Assembly: GCF_032813545.1 (NCBI RefSeq)
Contig: NZ_CP136520.1
Coordinates: 924,001 to 988,000, forward strand
Direction of reading: 5' to 3'
DNA: 64,000 nt
Origin: Nodosilinea sp. E11
GTDB lineage: Bacteria; Cyanobacteriota; Cyanobacteriia; Phormidesmidales; Phormidesmidaceae
A program made the translations under genes and the position numbers. The notes under the pieces are model-generated. The model saw only the letters and a program-made list of their open reading frames with translations, was not told the origin of the DNA and did no database searches. Positions 8,555-17,562 of the stretch are shown in pieces. Each line of letters opens with the position of its first letter. Positions within the stretch are counted from its first letter, which is position 1.

Positions 8555-9391
8555 ATGGTTCATGGGCATTTGCCAATCAAGGCTGGTTTGCTGGGGTTGA
8601 GCTTACTGCTAGCCACGGCCTGTAGCGCACCGCCCGTCTCGCTGAGACCGATCGCCGCCCGCAGCTATGTGGGCGACCCCAAGGTTCTGGTAGTGTCCAC
8701 AGAACCAGCCTTTCCACCCTTTGTGTATCTCACGGAGGCCGGAGACTTGGTCGGCTTTGATGTGGATTTAATTACCGAAGTAGCACGGCGGCTGGGCCTA
8801 GAGGTTTATTTTGCCTACATTCCGTTTGATGGACTGATGGCCACCCTAGAGGCTGAAACCGCCGATGCCTCAGTCGATGCTATGACTATCACCGCCCGGC
8901 GCGATGAATCGATCGATTTTTCGCGTCCCTATTTTAAATCTGGTCTGGCGATCGCCGTACACCGCGATGCCGTAGGCATTCAAACCCTCGCCGATTTAGC
9001 GGGCAAAAAAATTGCCGTCAAACTGGGCACCACCGGAGCCGAACTGGCGGCTTCGGTGCCCAATACCCAGCTTGTCACCTTTGATTCGGCAGAAAAAGCC
9101 CTGCTAGACCTAGCCAAGGGCAATGTGGATGCGGTGATTAAAGACAAGCCCACCACCCTGGGCATGCTGACCTTGGCCAAGATTCAACATGTGCGCTTGC
9201 TCGATCAGCTGCTCACGGAAGAATACTACGGCATTGCCCTGCCCCCCGGCTCGCCCAACCGGCCCCTAATCGACGCCACCTTAGAGGACATGCTGGCCGA
9301 CGGCACGATCGCCGAGCTACACCGCAAGTGGTTTGGCTACGACCCCGAGCCTGTGCCGCTAAAGGCTATTGACCCAATTCCTGTCCCGTAG
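8555..9391 (+). CDS. Amino-acid-type ABC transporter substrate-binding lipoprotein (SBP family 3)
   Basis: Periplasmic solute-binding protein of family 3, 278 aa, anchored as a lipoprotein: the signal peptide ends in a lipobox LATAC with Cys23. The fold is marked by FPPFVYLTEAGDLVGFDVDL, then MTITARRDESIDFSRPY, which carries the conserved ligand-contact Arg and the family signature. The C-terminal lobe includes GKKIAVKLGTTGAEL and ends with the typical LHRKWFG. Family members bind polar amino acids or opines. No permease or ATPase gene is adjacent, so it either serves a transporter encoded elsewhere or works with the preceding barrel-like protein. Confidence 0.9.
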   Translation: MVHGHLPIKAGLLGLSLLLATACSAPPVSLRPIAARSYVGDPKVLVVSTEPAFPPFVYLTEAGDLVGFDVDLITEVARRLGLEVYFAYIPFDGLMATLEAETADASVDAMTITARRDESIDFSRPYFKSGLAIAVHRDAVGIQTLADLAGKKIAVKLGTTGAELAASVPNTQLVTFDSAEKALLDLAKGNVDAVIKDKPTTLGMLTLAKIQHVRLLDQLLTEEYYGIALPPGSPNRPLIDATLEDMLADGTIAELHRKWFGYDPEPVPLKAIDPIPVP

Positions 9392-9432
9392 CCCGTAGCC
9401 CACCCACCCGATAGGGGTGAGTTGACAATACC

Positions 9433-10011
9433 CTAATCGTCAATTTCGGCTAGTTCAATCACCTGGTTGTCGTAGTCTTTGACCAAAAAATTGAGCGGCT
9501 TTTCGCGGCGAATTTTGTGTTGTACGCCCTCCAACTGCACCCGCATGAGAATGTACTCCAGGCAGCTGTGGTCAAAGCAGACATGGCGCTGCTGGTTGCG
9601 ATCGCCTAAACTGGCCCCACCGACCACATGCAGCTGAGTATTTTTACGCAACTGATACCACAATCCCTCGGGGCTAGCCATGGTGCCCTGGTTCGCAAAA
9701 CTGGTAGCCCCACCCAAATACATTGGATCCAGCCCAGCGGTGCCGAGGGTTTGCTCGTAGTTGTAATAATAGTGCAGCGGCACCTCCGCCGCCGGCAGCG
9801 TCAGCATGCCCTCGTAGAAGCGACGGGCCACCTCCAGATCAGACACCATGACGGTGTAGACCTTAGGCGCGCTTTTGAGAAACATCCACATTGCCCCGGC
9901 GTAGGCCACCAGCAGCATCACCATAATCCCCTGGGTTGACATAATGCTGTCGAGGGGTAGCCCTAATAGGGCTATTGGGGCAGGGTAGATCAGCGATTGG
10001 TCAAATAACAT
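9433..10011 (-). CDS. Glyoxalase-like (VOC) domain membrane-anchored protein
   Basis: A 192-aa protein with one N-terminal membrane segment (about residues 27-45, GIMVMLLVAYAGAMWMFL) followed by a VOC-type domain opening VYTVMVSDLEVARRFYEGML, the usual first strand and helix of glyoxalase/bleomycin-resistance folds. The domain ends with LVKDYDNQVIELAEI, matching the last VOC strand. A tyrosine-rich insert (HYYYNYEQ) is conspicuous. Enzyme activity is not predictable; the family covers lyases, dioxygenases and binding proteins. It is divergent from the sigma-like gene at 10404. Confidence 0.75.
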   Translation of the reverse strand: MLFDQSLIYPAPIALLGLPLDSIMSTQGIMVMLLVAYAGAMWMFLKSAPKVYTVMVSDLEVARRFYEGMLTLPAAEVPLHYYYNYEQTLGTAGLDPMYLGGATSFANQGTMASPEGLWYQLRKNTQLHVVGGASLGDRNQQRHVCFDHSCLEYILMRVQLEGVQHKIRREKPLNFLVKDYDNQVIELAEIDD

Positions 10012-10403
10012 AGGCCCCCACAGAAATAATAAAGACGGCTATAGGCGGTTATATAAGCGGGCAGAGAAACCAGCGGAGAAAACAGACCTTACCCCTGATA
10101 ACTTGCCCCTGACAAAACGTTGCTTTTTCCAGTGTATCAACTCTGCAATGAACTCCCGATGAACGGGTTAACCCAAATCTGTCCCTAGCCTCAGCCAAAC
10201 TGGGCTCTCTCAGCCCCAGGGCTTGCCCTACGGCAAAGACAAGATCCTTGAAGTTCCCAAAAAATAAGTCGCTAAACCCGTCACGGTAGGTATATTAAAG
10301 GCTGATTTACCCGAAGACTAGGCCGATAGTGGTCTTGGCCCCACGGGCGGCAGAGTTGCCCCAGCCGGGCCAGCTTTAGTCGATGTTCTCCACGGCTTAA
10401 CCC
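10012..10403. other. Divergent intergenic region without recognised features
   Basis: About 390 bases separate the glyoxalase-like gene (minus) from the sigma-like gene (plus). It must hold both promoters, but I see no strong palindrome, RNA gene or credible ORF. The minus-strand ORF overlapping 10281-10646 runs antisense into the sigma-like gene and is not credible. Confidence 0.4.
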
Positions 10404-11168
10404 ATGTCTAGCACAGCGCATATCCCCAACTTTCCTGAGTGTGACCACCGACTGATGCAGTCGCTCCACCCTTTGAGCGATCGCGAGCTGGTGCAGCTCT
10501 TTCAGCGTCACGGTGATGCAGGGCGATACTTTACCGCCATTTTCTGCCGCTACAGCCCCATGGTCTATAGCCTGATTCGCCACTCGGCGCGATCGCCCGT
10601 GCAGGCCGAATACCTGTTTGCCCTCACCTGGCGACACATTCTTCACGAACTGGGCGGCGTTGAGTGCCCGGCGGCGGTAGCGGGCGAAGAACCCGGCACG
10701 TTTACGCTACAAAATTGGCTCATCAATATCACTGCCCTGTGTATTAACCAAGCGGTGGTGCCCGAGGTGGAAGCCATCCACTACTCTTTGGCCCAGGCGA
10801 CACCTCCCTTCTGGTGCTACGTCGAGCAGGCCCTCGATCGCTTGCCCGCCGTTGAGCGTTTAGTAGCGGTCATGGCACTCACCTTCCGCTGGAGCGAAAA
10901 CCGGATTGCCGCCTACCTCCAAGCCGAAGGTGAAACCCTGTCAGCAGCCGATGTGCGCCACAAGCTAGCTCTAGCCTTCCAACATCTAGAATCAGCCTTG
11001 CCCGAAGATATTCGCGAAATTTACCTAGGGGGCGGCTCGTTGCGACCTGAACCGCTGTCCGATGATTTAGATGGTCTGCTCAACGTGCCCGACTTGGAGG
11101 AGCCTAGCTTGACGACCGCTCGCCTAGTGGGTGCCACGGGCGATCTGAACGGCGAATGGGCCAACTAA
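10404..11168 (+). CDS. Sigma-70-like (ECF-type) regulatory protein
   Basis: A 254-aa protein whose first 80 residues resemble sigma region 2: LSDRELVQLFQRHGDAGRYF, then FCRYSPMVYSLI. Residues 145-195 (LDRLPAVERLVAVMALTFRWSENRIAAYLQAEGE) resemble region 4, with a helix-turn-helix-like pattern. A 50-residue acidic tail (SDDLDGLLNVPDLEEP) follows. It may be a true ECF sigma factor or a degenerate sigma-like regulator, since the region 2 core-binding sequence is not textbook. A G+C hairpin (11177-11192) and a TPR protein gene follow on the same strand. Confidence 0.7.
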   Translation: MSSTAHIPNFPECDHRLMQSLHPLSDRELVQLFQRHGDAGRYFTAIFCRYSPMVYSLIRHSARSPVQAEYLFALTWRHILHELGGVECPAAVAGEEPGTFTLQNWLINITALCINQAVVPEVEAIHYSLAQATPPFWCYVEQALDRLPAVERLVAVMALTFRWSENRIAAYLQAEGETLSAADVRHKLALAFQHLESALPEDIREIYLGGGSLRPEPLSDDLDGLLNVPDLEEPSLTTARLVGATGDLNGEWAN

Positions 11169-11176
11169 GCAAGCTA

Positions 11177-11192
11177 CCCCCCAGCGGGGGGG
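11177..11192 (+). promoter_or_regulatory. G+C-rich hairpin between the sigma-like and TPR genes
   Basis: Six C residues, the loop AGC and a run of G residues form a very stable short stem eight bases after the stop codon of the sigma-like gene and about 27 bases before the start of the TPR gene. Without a U-run it is not a standard terminator; it may stabilise the upstream mRNA or lower translation of the second gene. Confidence 0.4.
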
Positions 11193-11218
11193 CACACACC
11201 TGGGGAAGGGGAATGGCA

Positions 11219-12241
11219 ATGACGCGTATGGGTAATTGGGGTTTAGCAACGCTGGCCTTACTGTTGTTGGCGGGGGCGATCGCCCCGGTTCAAGCCATTA
11301 ACTTAGAAGAACAACTCGATATTCGCCCCAACAACGCCACCCGAGGAGAGTCACGGAATGTGGCCGATGGGTGGATGCAGTTGGGAAATCAGCAGCTGAG
11401 CACCGGTGACCTCACCCAAGCCGTAGACTCCTGGGCCGAGGCCGCCGAGATCTACCGCCTACTGGGCGATACCCAAGCGGCGGGGCGGGCCTACGGCTCG
11501 ATGGGAGCCGCCTTTGCCACCCTAGGGCGCTACCCCGAAGCCGAACGAGCCCTAGTGCTGCGAATTGGTACCGCTAGCGATGACAATGACCTGCTGGGCC
11601 AAGTCTACGGTCTCAACAACCTCGGCAGTATCTATGTCATTCAGGGGCGTTTACTGGAGGGCCAGGCCCACTTTGAGCAAGCCCTGCAACTCGCTCGCAC
11701 CACCGGCGACTCCCGCGCCATTGGTCTGTCGCTCAGCAACCTGGGTCAAGTGGCAACTCAGCGAGGCGACCTAGACGTGGCGGTGCGCCTGCTAGAGGCT
11801 GCCGCTAATTACCGAATTTTGGCCAGTGACTACCTCGGCGAAGCCCATTCCTCTAACAGTTTGGGAGATGTGTATGTGGCGTTGGGCCGAGAGTCTAACG
11901 CTATTGGGGCCTATCGCGTGGGGCTGAGAGCCGGGGTCGAGGCGGGCGATGGCCCATTGCAAATTCGCGCCCTAGATGGCCTGCTGGGCATCTACCTAGA
12001 CCGCGGTGATTTAGCCCGGGTGCGAGAATACCTCGACCAGCGTGCCGCCCTCACCCTAGGGAGCACCCCAGCCGACCGGCAAACAGCGCTGACCTACCGC
12101 TGGCTAGGCGACTACTACCGACAAACTGGCGATATCGACCTAGCCAATCGGGCCTTTAGCCAAGGGTTGGCGATCGCCCGCAAGCTTCAGCAAAAAACTC
12201 TGGAAGCCGAATTTGTGAACCGGCTGCTGGCCATTCGATAG
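11219..12241 (+). CDS. Exported tetratricopeptide-repeat protein
   Basis: The ORF can be read from 11156, overlapping the sigma-like gene, but the ATG at 11219 is preferred: a purine-rich AAGGGGA lies just upstream and a signal peptide (LATLALLLLAGAIAPVQA) follows at once. The mature protein of about 315 residues is nearly all TPR units, recognisable by repeated W/G-A-Y-P spacing such as AAGRAYGSMGAAFATLGRYPEA, GLNNLGSIYVIQGRLLE and SNSLGDVYVALGRES. TPRs are protein-binding scaffolds. Position directly behind a sigma-like gene suggests a partner in the same pathway, perhaps an envelope sensor, which is inference. Confidence 0.82.
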   Translation: MTRMGNWGLATLALLLLAGAIAPVQAINLEEQLDIRPNNATRGESRNVADGWMQLGNQQLSTGDLTQAVDSWAEAAEIYRLLGDTQAAGRAYGSMGAAFATLGRYPEAERALVLRIGTASDDNDLLGQVYGLNNLGSIYVIQGRLLEGQAHFEQALQLARTTGDSRAIGLSLSNLGQVATQRGDLDVAVRLLEAAANYRILASDYLGEAHSSNSLGDVYVALGRESNAIGAYRVGLRAGVEAGDGPLQIRALDGLLGIYLDRGDLARVREYLDQRAALTLGSTPADRQTALTYRWLGDYYRQTGDIDLANRAFSQGLAIARKLQQKTLEAEFVNRLLAIR

Positions 12242-12256
12242 CACCTAGGGCTGCAC

Positions 12257-12396
12257 GACAAGCGCCTGCTGGTGACGAGCCTCAACCGGTTGCGCTTGTC
12301 CCAGTCGCGCCTAGTAATAGTTACCGAGACGGTCTTCTAACGCTCGGTCAAAGGAGCTAAAGCCAACAGTATTGAAGGCTTCAGCCCCTTTGACCG
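12257..12396. terminator. Hairpins between convergent TPR and cphA genes
   Basis: Two inverted repeats occupy the gap between convergent genes. The first pairs GACAAGCGC (12257-12265) with GCGCTTGTC (12292-12300). The second pairs CGGTCAAAGG (12345-12354) with CCTTTGACCG (12387-12396), extended inside by AAAGCC/GGCTT. Both can act as bidirectional terminators, although neither has a long T-run. Confidence 0.5.
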
Positions 12397-12406
12397 AATC
12401 AACCAC

Positions 12407-15097
12407 CTAGGGGTGCACCTCAGCCAACTGATCTGTGGGCTGAGCGGCGGCCTCAGCGGCACCGTTAAGCCCCGCATTGATCTGAGGGAGAGGGTTACGT
12501 GCGTTAATCAAGGCAATGGCGCGGGTCACACTTTCGGGCAAAATCACCACCAGACTGTCGTCGGGGGCCTCATCTAAGGCCGTGTTAATGGCCTCAGTTT
12601 CTGCCAGGATAGTGCGGTAGCTAGCCGTGCCCGTACCCTCTTCAATACCGTGAACGATCCACTTTGCCGCGTCGCCCCGGGGGCGGCCCCGAGTGTCATC
12701 GTCTTCTTTGACCACAATCTCGTCAAACATCTGAGACGCTAACTTGCCGAGAGTAATAAAGTCATTGTCACGGCGATCGCCCGGCCCACCAACCACACCA
12801 ATCCGCTTACCAGGCCAATTTTTCACAAAGCCCCCCAGGGCTTCATAGCTAGCGGGGTTGTGGGCATAGTCTACCAGGGCGTGAAATCGGCCCAGGTTAA
12901 ACAAATTCATCCGACCTGGAGTCTGGTCGGTGGAAGCCTCAAAGGTGTGCAGGGCCTGGCGAATCAGATCGATATCGACTCCCTGGGCAAAGGCCGCTAG
13001 GCTAGCAGCCAGGGCATTGGCAATCTGAAAAGGAGCCAGACCACCCATGGTGATGGGCACTTTTTCCGCTTGCTCAATGCGCAGCAGCCAGTCACCTTTC
13101 AGAATTGACAAATAGCCCTGCTCGTAGATGGCAGCCAATCCCCCCTGCTGAGCATGTTTCCGCACCAGCTCATTATGAGGATCCATTGAAAAGTAGGCTA
13201 CCTGGCTTTTCACCTTTTGGGCCATGGCCGCCACCAATGGGTCGTCGGCATTGAGCACTGCGTAGCCGCTGGGGCGAACGGTTTCGGCCACTACGCTCTT
13301 AAGGTGGGCCATATCTTCGAGGGTTTCAATATCGCCCAGCCCCATGTGGTCGGCGGCAACGTTGAGCACCACGCCAATGTCACAGTCTTTAAAGGCCAGG
13401 CCCGATCGCAGAATGCCGCCCCGGGCCGTCTCTAGCACCGCCACCTCAACGGTAGGATCCTGCAAAATCACCTGGGCGCTTTGGGGACCGGTGGTATCGC
13501 CCGGCTCAACCATGTTGTCGCCGATGTAAATGCCGTCGGTGGTGGTATAGCCCACCATCTTCCCCGTTTGCTTAAAGATGTGGGCAGTCAGGCGGGTGGT
13601 GGTGGTTTTGCCGTTGGTACCGGTAATGGCCACTACCGGAATGCGGGCTGGCGTGCCGGGCGGAAACAGCATTGACAAAATGGGCTCAGCCACGTTGCGG
13701 GCAATGCCGACGCTGGGACAGACGTGCATGCGTAGCCCTGGAGCCGCGTTGACCTCGACGATCACCCCATCGACCTCCCGCAGGGGCTTAGAGATATCGG
13801 TGGTGACAATGTCAATGCCCGCGATGTCGAGGCCGATGGTCTTGGCAATGCGCTGGGCTACCCAGACGTTGTCGGGGTGAATGTCGTCGGTGCGATCGAT
13901 GGCGATGCCGCCTGTGCTCAGGTTGGCCGTAGCCCGCAAGTAGCACATTTCGCCCTTGGGCAGCACCGTATCAAGGGTATAGCCCTTGCGATCGAGCAGT
14001 TGCCAGGTGGTGCGATCGACTTCAATGCGGGTAAGCAGATTGTCGTGGCCAACGCCCCGCCGAGGATCTTGGTTTGTGACCTCAATCAGCTGCTCAATCG
14101 TAGACTTGCCATCACCTACCACGTGGGCCGGCACCCGCTCCGCCACCGCAATCACCCGTCCGTTGATCACCAGTACCCGGTGGTCGCGACCTTGGTAAAA
14201 CCGCTCAACGATAATGCCACTCGACACCTCTCGGGCAGCTTCGTAGGCTTCTTCGGCGGCGGCGTAGGAGTCGATGTCGATGGTAATGCCGCGTCCGTGA
14301 TTGCCGTCGAGGGGCTTGATCACGATCGGGTAGCCGCCTACGTCTTCGATGGCGTTTTCCAACTCATCGAGGTAGTAAATTACGGTGCCCCGTGGTACTG
14401 GCACCCCAGCACTGCGCAAAATTTGTTTGGTTCCCTCTTTGTCAGAGGCCAGCTCTACAGCCAAAATACTGGTTTTACTGCTGAGGGTGGCCTGTACTCG
14501 CTGCTGATAGCGACCGTAGCCAAACTGAATCATCGCCCGAGTCGAGAGTTGCATCCAGGGAATGTCCTGGATTTCGGCCCCGCGCACAATGGCCTCGGTA
14601 CTAGGGCCGAGGGCAGCGTCAAGTCGAAACTCGGTGAGGTCAGCCAAGTCTTGATCGAGTTCGGCCTTAGAATAGTGACCCGTTTCAATCAGGCTGTTGC
14701 ACAACCGCACTGCCGCTCGGGCTGCGTAGCGACCGGCCTGCTCATTTTGGTATTCGAACACCACTTGGTACACCCCTGGCTCGGCGGCGCTGCGGGTGCG
14801 ACCAAAGCCCACGGGCATGCCAGCCATGGTTTGAAGCTCCAGGGCAATATGCTCAACGATGTGACCCATGTAGGTGCCCTGGCGCACCCGACTGAGAAAG
14901 CCGCCTCGATGTCCCGGTGAGCAAAAGTGCTCAATAAGACTGGGGAGGGTCTCCACCAGTGCTTCGTAAAACCCAGGGATTTGGTCAGAGGGGCGATCGG
15001 CTAAGTCTTCTAGATCTAGCCGCATCAAGATTAAGTTGGGATACCGGATACTCCAGTAGTTTGGCCCTCGTAGAGTCTGAGTTTTAAGAATACGCAT
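12407..15097 (-). CDS. cphA: Cyanophycin synthetase
   Basis: Makes cyanophycin, the Asp-Arg nitrogen storage polymer, from aspartate, arginine and ATP; 896 aa, close to the usual 870-900. The N-terminal domain and ATP-grasp domain (IVIKPLDGNHGRGI near residue 250, adding Asp) are followed by a Mur-ligase-like domain with the P-loop GTNGKTTTTR near residue 490 (adding Arg). DYAHNPASYEAL in the last third matches Mur-ligase folds. The start MRILKTQTLRGPNYWS is the conserved CphA beginning. In many cyanobacteria cyanophycinase cphB lies beside cphA; here the neighbours are a TPR gene and a DUF1995 gene, so cphB must be elsewhere or absent. Confidence 0.97.
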   Translation of the reverse strand: MRILKTQTLRGPNYWSIRYPNLILMRLDLEDLADRPSDQIPGFYEALVETLPSLIEHFCSPGHRGGFLSRVRQGTYMGHIVEHIALELQTMAGMPVGFGRTRSAAEPGVYQVVFEYQNEQAGRYAARAAVRLCNSLIETGHYSKAELDQDLADLTEFRLDAALGPSTEAIVRGAEIQDIPWMQLSTRAMIQFGYGRYQQRVQATLSSKTSILAVELASDKEGTKQILRSAGVPVPRGTVIYYLDELENAIEDVGGYPIVIKPLDGNHGRGITIDIDSYAAAEEAYEAAREVSSGIIVERFYQGRDHRVLVINGRVIAVAERVPAHVVGDGKSTIEQLIEVTNQDPRRGVGHDNLLTRIEVDRTTWQLLDRKGYTLDTVLPKGEMCYLRATANLSTGGIAIDRTDDIHPDNVWVAQRIAKTIGLDIAGIDIVTTDISKPLREVDGVIVEVNAAPGLRMHVCPSVGIARNVAEPILSMLFPPGTPARIPVVAITGTNGKTTTTRLTAHIFKQTGKMVGYTTTDGIYIGDNMVEPGDTTGPQSAQVILQDPTVEVAVLETARGGILRSGLAFKDCDIGVVLNVAADHMGLGDIETLEDMAHLKSVVAETVRPSGYAVLNADDPLVAAMAQKVKSQVAYFSMDPHNELVRKHAQQGGLAAIYEQGYLSILKGDWLLRIEQAEKVPITMGGLAPFQIANALAASLAAFAQGVDIDLIRQALHTFEASTDQTPGRMNLFNLGRFHALVDYAHNPASYEALGGFVKNWPGKRIGVVGGPGDRRDNDFITLGKLASQMFDEIVVKEDDDTRGRPRGDAAKWIVHGIEEGTGTASYRTILAETEAINTALDEAPDDSLVVILPESVTRAIALINARNPLPQINAGLNGAAEAAAQPTDQLAEVHP

Positions 15098-15491
15098 AGG
15101 CTGTGATAACTCACCAGTCGTAAAACAACGTCAGCTTAGGGTGCTAAATGACTAGCCAGGGTACTAGCTGGATACCCAGCAGAAGAAGGGCTGCTACAGC
15201 AAACCTACGGGCAGCGGCCCCCGAGCCTAGCAAAAATCGCTTAGCAGTCTAAGCGGGGTAAGCCCAGTTTAGAGGGCACTCCCGACCGTTTTAACCTGGA
15301 CGCATCAGGTTTGTGAGGGAATCTAGACATTTGCCTAGAGCACAGCCTGCTATCGGTCTAAAAGTGGCCTAGATGAAACCAGACGATGCAGGCAGTATAA
15401 CTCTAGCTTAGAGCTCAAGACAGTATCTTATGAGGGTTAATTAGTGCGACTTGACCGGGGATATAACCGATCACCTTGGCTTGTTCTCTAC
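15098..15491. promoter_or_regulatory. Upstream region of cphA
   Basis: A 394-base gap that must contain the cphA promoter. The only obvious symmetry is GGGTA-N9-TACCC around 15159-15177. It resembles an NtcA site (GTA-N8-TAC) but has nine spacer bases instead of eight, so I do not call it one. No ORF or RNA gene is seen. Confidence 0.3.
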
Positions 15492-16241
15492 CTATTGGGT
15501 GAGAGCCCGAATAAAACCCTGAAGCTCACTTAAAAATCCACCTCGTTTGCCTTTAGTTGGGCCACCCCCTGGAGCCGCTGAGTCAGCGGTTTCACCGGAC
15601 AAAATGCGATCGAGGGCTTCCCCAGAGGGTTTTTGGGGCACCTCAGCGAGAAGCTGATAGCCGGTTTCGGTGTCTTGCCACACCTGCCAGGGACTGGGGT
15701 AAGCGCGCAGCAGCACGGCTCCATCTAGAGGGCGCAGGTAGTAAACCGGCTCTAAGGTACTGAGAAAGCGATCGCGCAGCTGCCGCCCAGCATAGCCGAT
15801 GCCAATGGTGGCTACATCTTCGAGCTTGGGATTGAGCATAATCACAAAGGCGTCGCCTGCCTGGGCGCACATCTCTTCAACCTGATTGACCTCAATGGAG
15901 GAGGGTTCAACAAACAGGTAGGCTTGATCGCCCGGTTCCATCTCGCTGTGGAGTTCGCCAATGCCCCGCACTACAAAATCGGGGTTGCCCCAGTCGCGAC
16001 GAGCCAGGGCAGCCGATCCCGCATCGGGAAAGTAGATCTTGAAAGTGAGGCCGAGGTCTTGCAGCGCTGGGTAAAATTGCTGGGCTACCGGCAGCCCCTT
16101 GAGTTCTGAATACACCAACTCCACCATCATGCGGGGAATTCCCGCCTGAATAGCAGCTTGGGTAGCCGATCTGGCCTGGACAATGGCCTCTTCGAGGCTG
16201 GCGGGAACAGCGGTCGCAGCAGAATCCATAGCACCATTCAT
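15492..16241 (-). CDS. DUF1995 family protein
   Basis: A 249-aa protein of the DUF1995 family, found in cyanobacteria and plastids; the plant relative LPA3 is linked to photosystem II assembly. The family pattern appears as SLEEAIVQARSATQAAI, PRMMVELVYSELKGLPVAQQF and FKIYFPDAGSAALARRDWG, followed by FVEPSSIEVNQVEEM and RPLDGAVLLRAYPSPWQVW. The last 40 residues are Gly/Lys-rich and less conserved. It ends just upstream of cphA and starts eight bases after the end of the cysteine desulfurase gene, so these two are likely co-transcribed. A biochemical function is not established for cyanobacterial members. Confidence 0.85.
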   Translation of the reverse strand: MNGAMDSAATAVPASLEEAIVQARSATQAAIQAGIPRMMVELVYSELKGLPVAQQFYPALQDLGLTFKIYFPDAGSAALARRDWGNPDFVVRGIGELHSEMEPGDQAYLFVEPSSIEVNQVEEMCAQAGDAFVIMLNPKLEDVATIGIGYAGRQLRDRFLSTLEPVYYLRPLDGAVLLRAYPSPWQVWQDTETGYQLLAEVPQKPSGEALDRILSGETADSAAPGGGPTKGKRGGFLSELQGFIRALTQ

Positions 16242-16249
16242 AGCAACAG

Positions 16250-17416
16250 TTAGGCGGGAGATAGGGTAAGAGGAGAGAGGGCACGGTGTAACACCTGGCG
16301 CAGCACCATCGCCGTCCAGTCGATGTCGGCAGCGGTGGTATGCCGCCCTAGGGTCAGACGAATGCCACAGCGGGCGGCGCGATCGCCATAGCCCATGGCC
16401 TTAAGCACCGGGCTGGGGCTGGGTTTGCCGCTATGGCAGGCCGAGCCAGCACTGATGCCAATGCCCGCCAGGTTCATCTCGCGCACCAGGGTACGGCCAT
16501 TGACCCGATCGCCATCGGCGGCAGTGACGCAAAAACTGACATGGTGCGGTAAGCGATCGCGGCGATCGCCCGAAGGAACCAGTTCCGTCACGTCAGCGAG
16601 CTGAGCAAATAGGCGATCGCGCAGGCTCATCAGCCGCAGGGTCTCATGGGGCATTTCGGTGGCCGCTAGGGCCGCTGCCATCCCAAACCCTGCCAGAGCA
16701 GGTAAACCCTGAGTACCCGATCGCAGGCCAAACTCCTGTCCCCCACCGCCCAGTAGGGGCAACAATTCTACCCCAGGTCGTACGTAGAGAGCCCCCGCCC
16801 CCTGAGGCCCATAGAGTTTGTGGCTAGAGATCGACAGCAGATCAACCGGCAGCGTTTGCACATCGAGGGGTAAGCGCCCCGCCACTTGCACAGCATCGGT
16901 GTGAAACAGCGCGCCGTGGTCACGGGCGATTTGCCCCAGCACCTCAATCGGCTGAAGCGTGCCGACCTCGCTCTGGCCGTAGATGATCGATACCAGGGCC
17001 GTATTATCGCGCAGAGCAAGGCGCAGGTCGGTGGGGCTAACGCGCCCCTGGGCATCTACCGGCAGCCGGGTCACCTGCCAGCCCATCTGCTCTAACTGCT
17101 GGGCCGGTTGCTCAACTGCCGAATGTTCAACCGCTGAAATAATTAGGTGCTGGGGCAATCGGTAGCGGCGGGCCGCCCCGATCACCGCTAGGTTGTCGGC
17201 CTCCGTCCCCCCCGCCGTAAACACAATTGCATCGAGAGGGGCATTGACGAGACTGGCCACCTGCGATCGCGCCTGTTCTAGCACCGTAGCCGCCCGACTA
17301 CCCCACTGGTGAAGACTAGAGGGATTGCCCCACTGCTCGGCCATCGCCGCCTGCATGGCTGCGATCGCCTCCGAGCGAGGAGGCGTAGTAGCGCTGTAGT
17401 CTAAATAAATTTGCAT
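16250..17416 (-). CDS. Cysteine desulfurase (class V aminotransferase, NifS/IscS family)
   Basis: PLP enzyme that takes sulfur from cysteine for Fe-S clusters and thiolated cofactors, 388 aa from the ATG at 17416. Frame extends upstream to 17521, but the conserved N-terminus MQIYLDYSATTPP starts at this ATG and the extra 35 residues are unlike the family. The PLP-binding Lys lies in SISSHKLYGPQGAGAL, the His in HTDAVQ, and the sulfur-accepting Cys in GISAGSACHSG, which places it in the NifS/IscS group I class. It is followed by the DUF1995 gene eight bases later. An inverted repeat at 17530-17562 lies upstream. Confidence 0.93.
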   Translation of the reverse strand: MQIYLDYSATTPPRSEAIAAMQAAMAEQWGNPSSLHQWGSRAATVLEQARSQVASLVNAPLDAIVFTAGGTEADNLAVIGAARRYRLPQHLIISAVEHSAVEQPAQQLEQMGWQVTRLPVDAQGRVSPTDLRLALRDNTALVSIIYGQSEVGTLQPIEVLGQIARDHGALFHTDAVQVAGRLPLDVQTLPVDLLSISSHKLYGPQGAGALYVRPGVELLPLLGGGGQEFGLRSGTQGLPALAGFGMAAALAATEMPHETLRLMSLRDRLFAQLADVTELVPSGDRRDRLPHHVSFCVTAADGDRVNGRTLVREMNLAGIGISAGSACHSGKPSPSPVLKAMGYGDRAARCGIRLTLGRHTTAADIDWTAMVLRQVLHRALSPLTLSPA

Positions 17417-17529
17417 AGTCTGCGTCGACGAGAGAACAGCGCGCCCCAGCGGCACAAATTTTATCCTAGCAGGCAGGGTGATTCTAATTATTAGAGCAGC
17501 TAAGCCAGACCTGTCAGCCACCAGATAGT

Positions 17530-17562
17530 AGAGATATCTGTGTATTTACAGTAGATATCTCT
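17530..17562. promoter_or_regulatory. Inverted and direct repeat upstream of the cysteine desulfurase gene
   Basis: AGAGATATCT (17530-17539) and AGATATCTCT (17553-17562) are exact reverse complements with a 13-base spacer. The stretch also contains two near-identical direct copies of the pattern AGATATCT-x-TGTATTTA/GCGTATTTA. It lies about 115 bases upstream of the preferred desulfurase start and downstream of the DUF309 gene, so it could be an operator or part of a terminator. Confidence 0.4.

Noticed and set aside
13877-14920. A 347-codon open frame antisense to cphA
   Set aside because: Shadow frame; the translation has no recognisable domains and the opposite strand is an intact CphA.
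15161-15175. NtcA-like site upstream of cphA
   Set aside because: GTA and TAC are nine bases apart rather than eight, so it fails the standard NtcA spacing; kept only as an observation.
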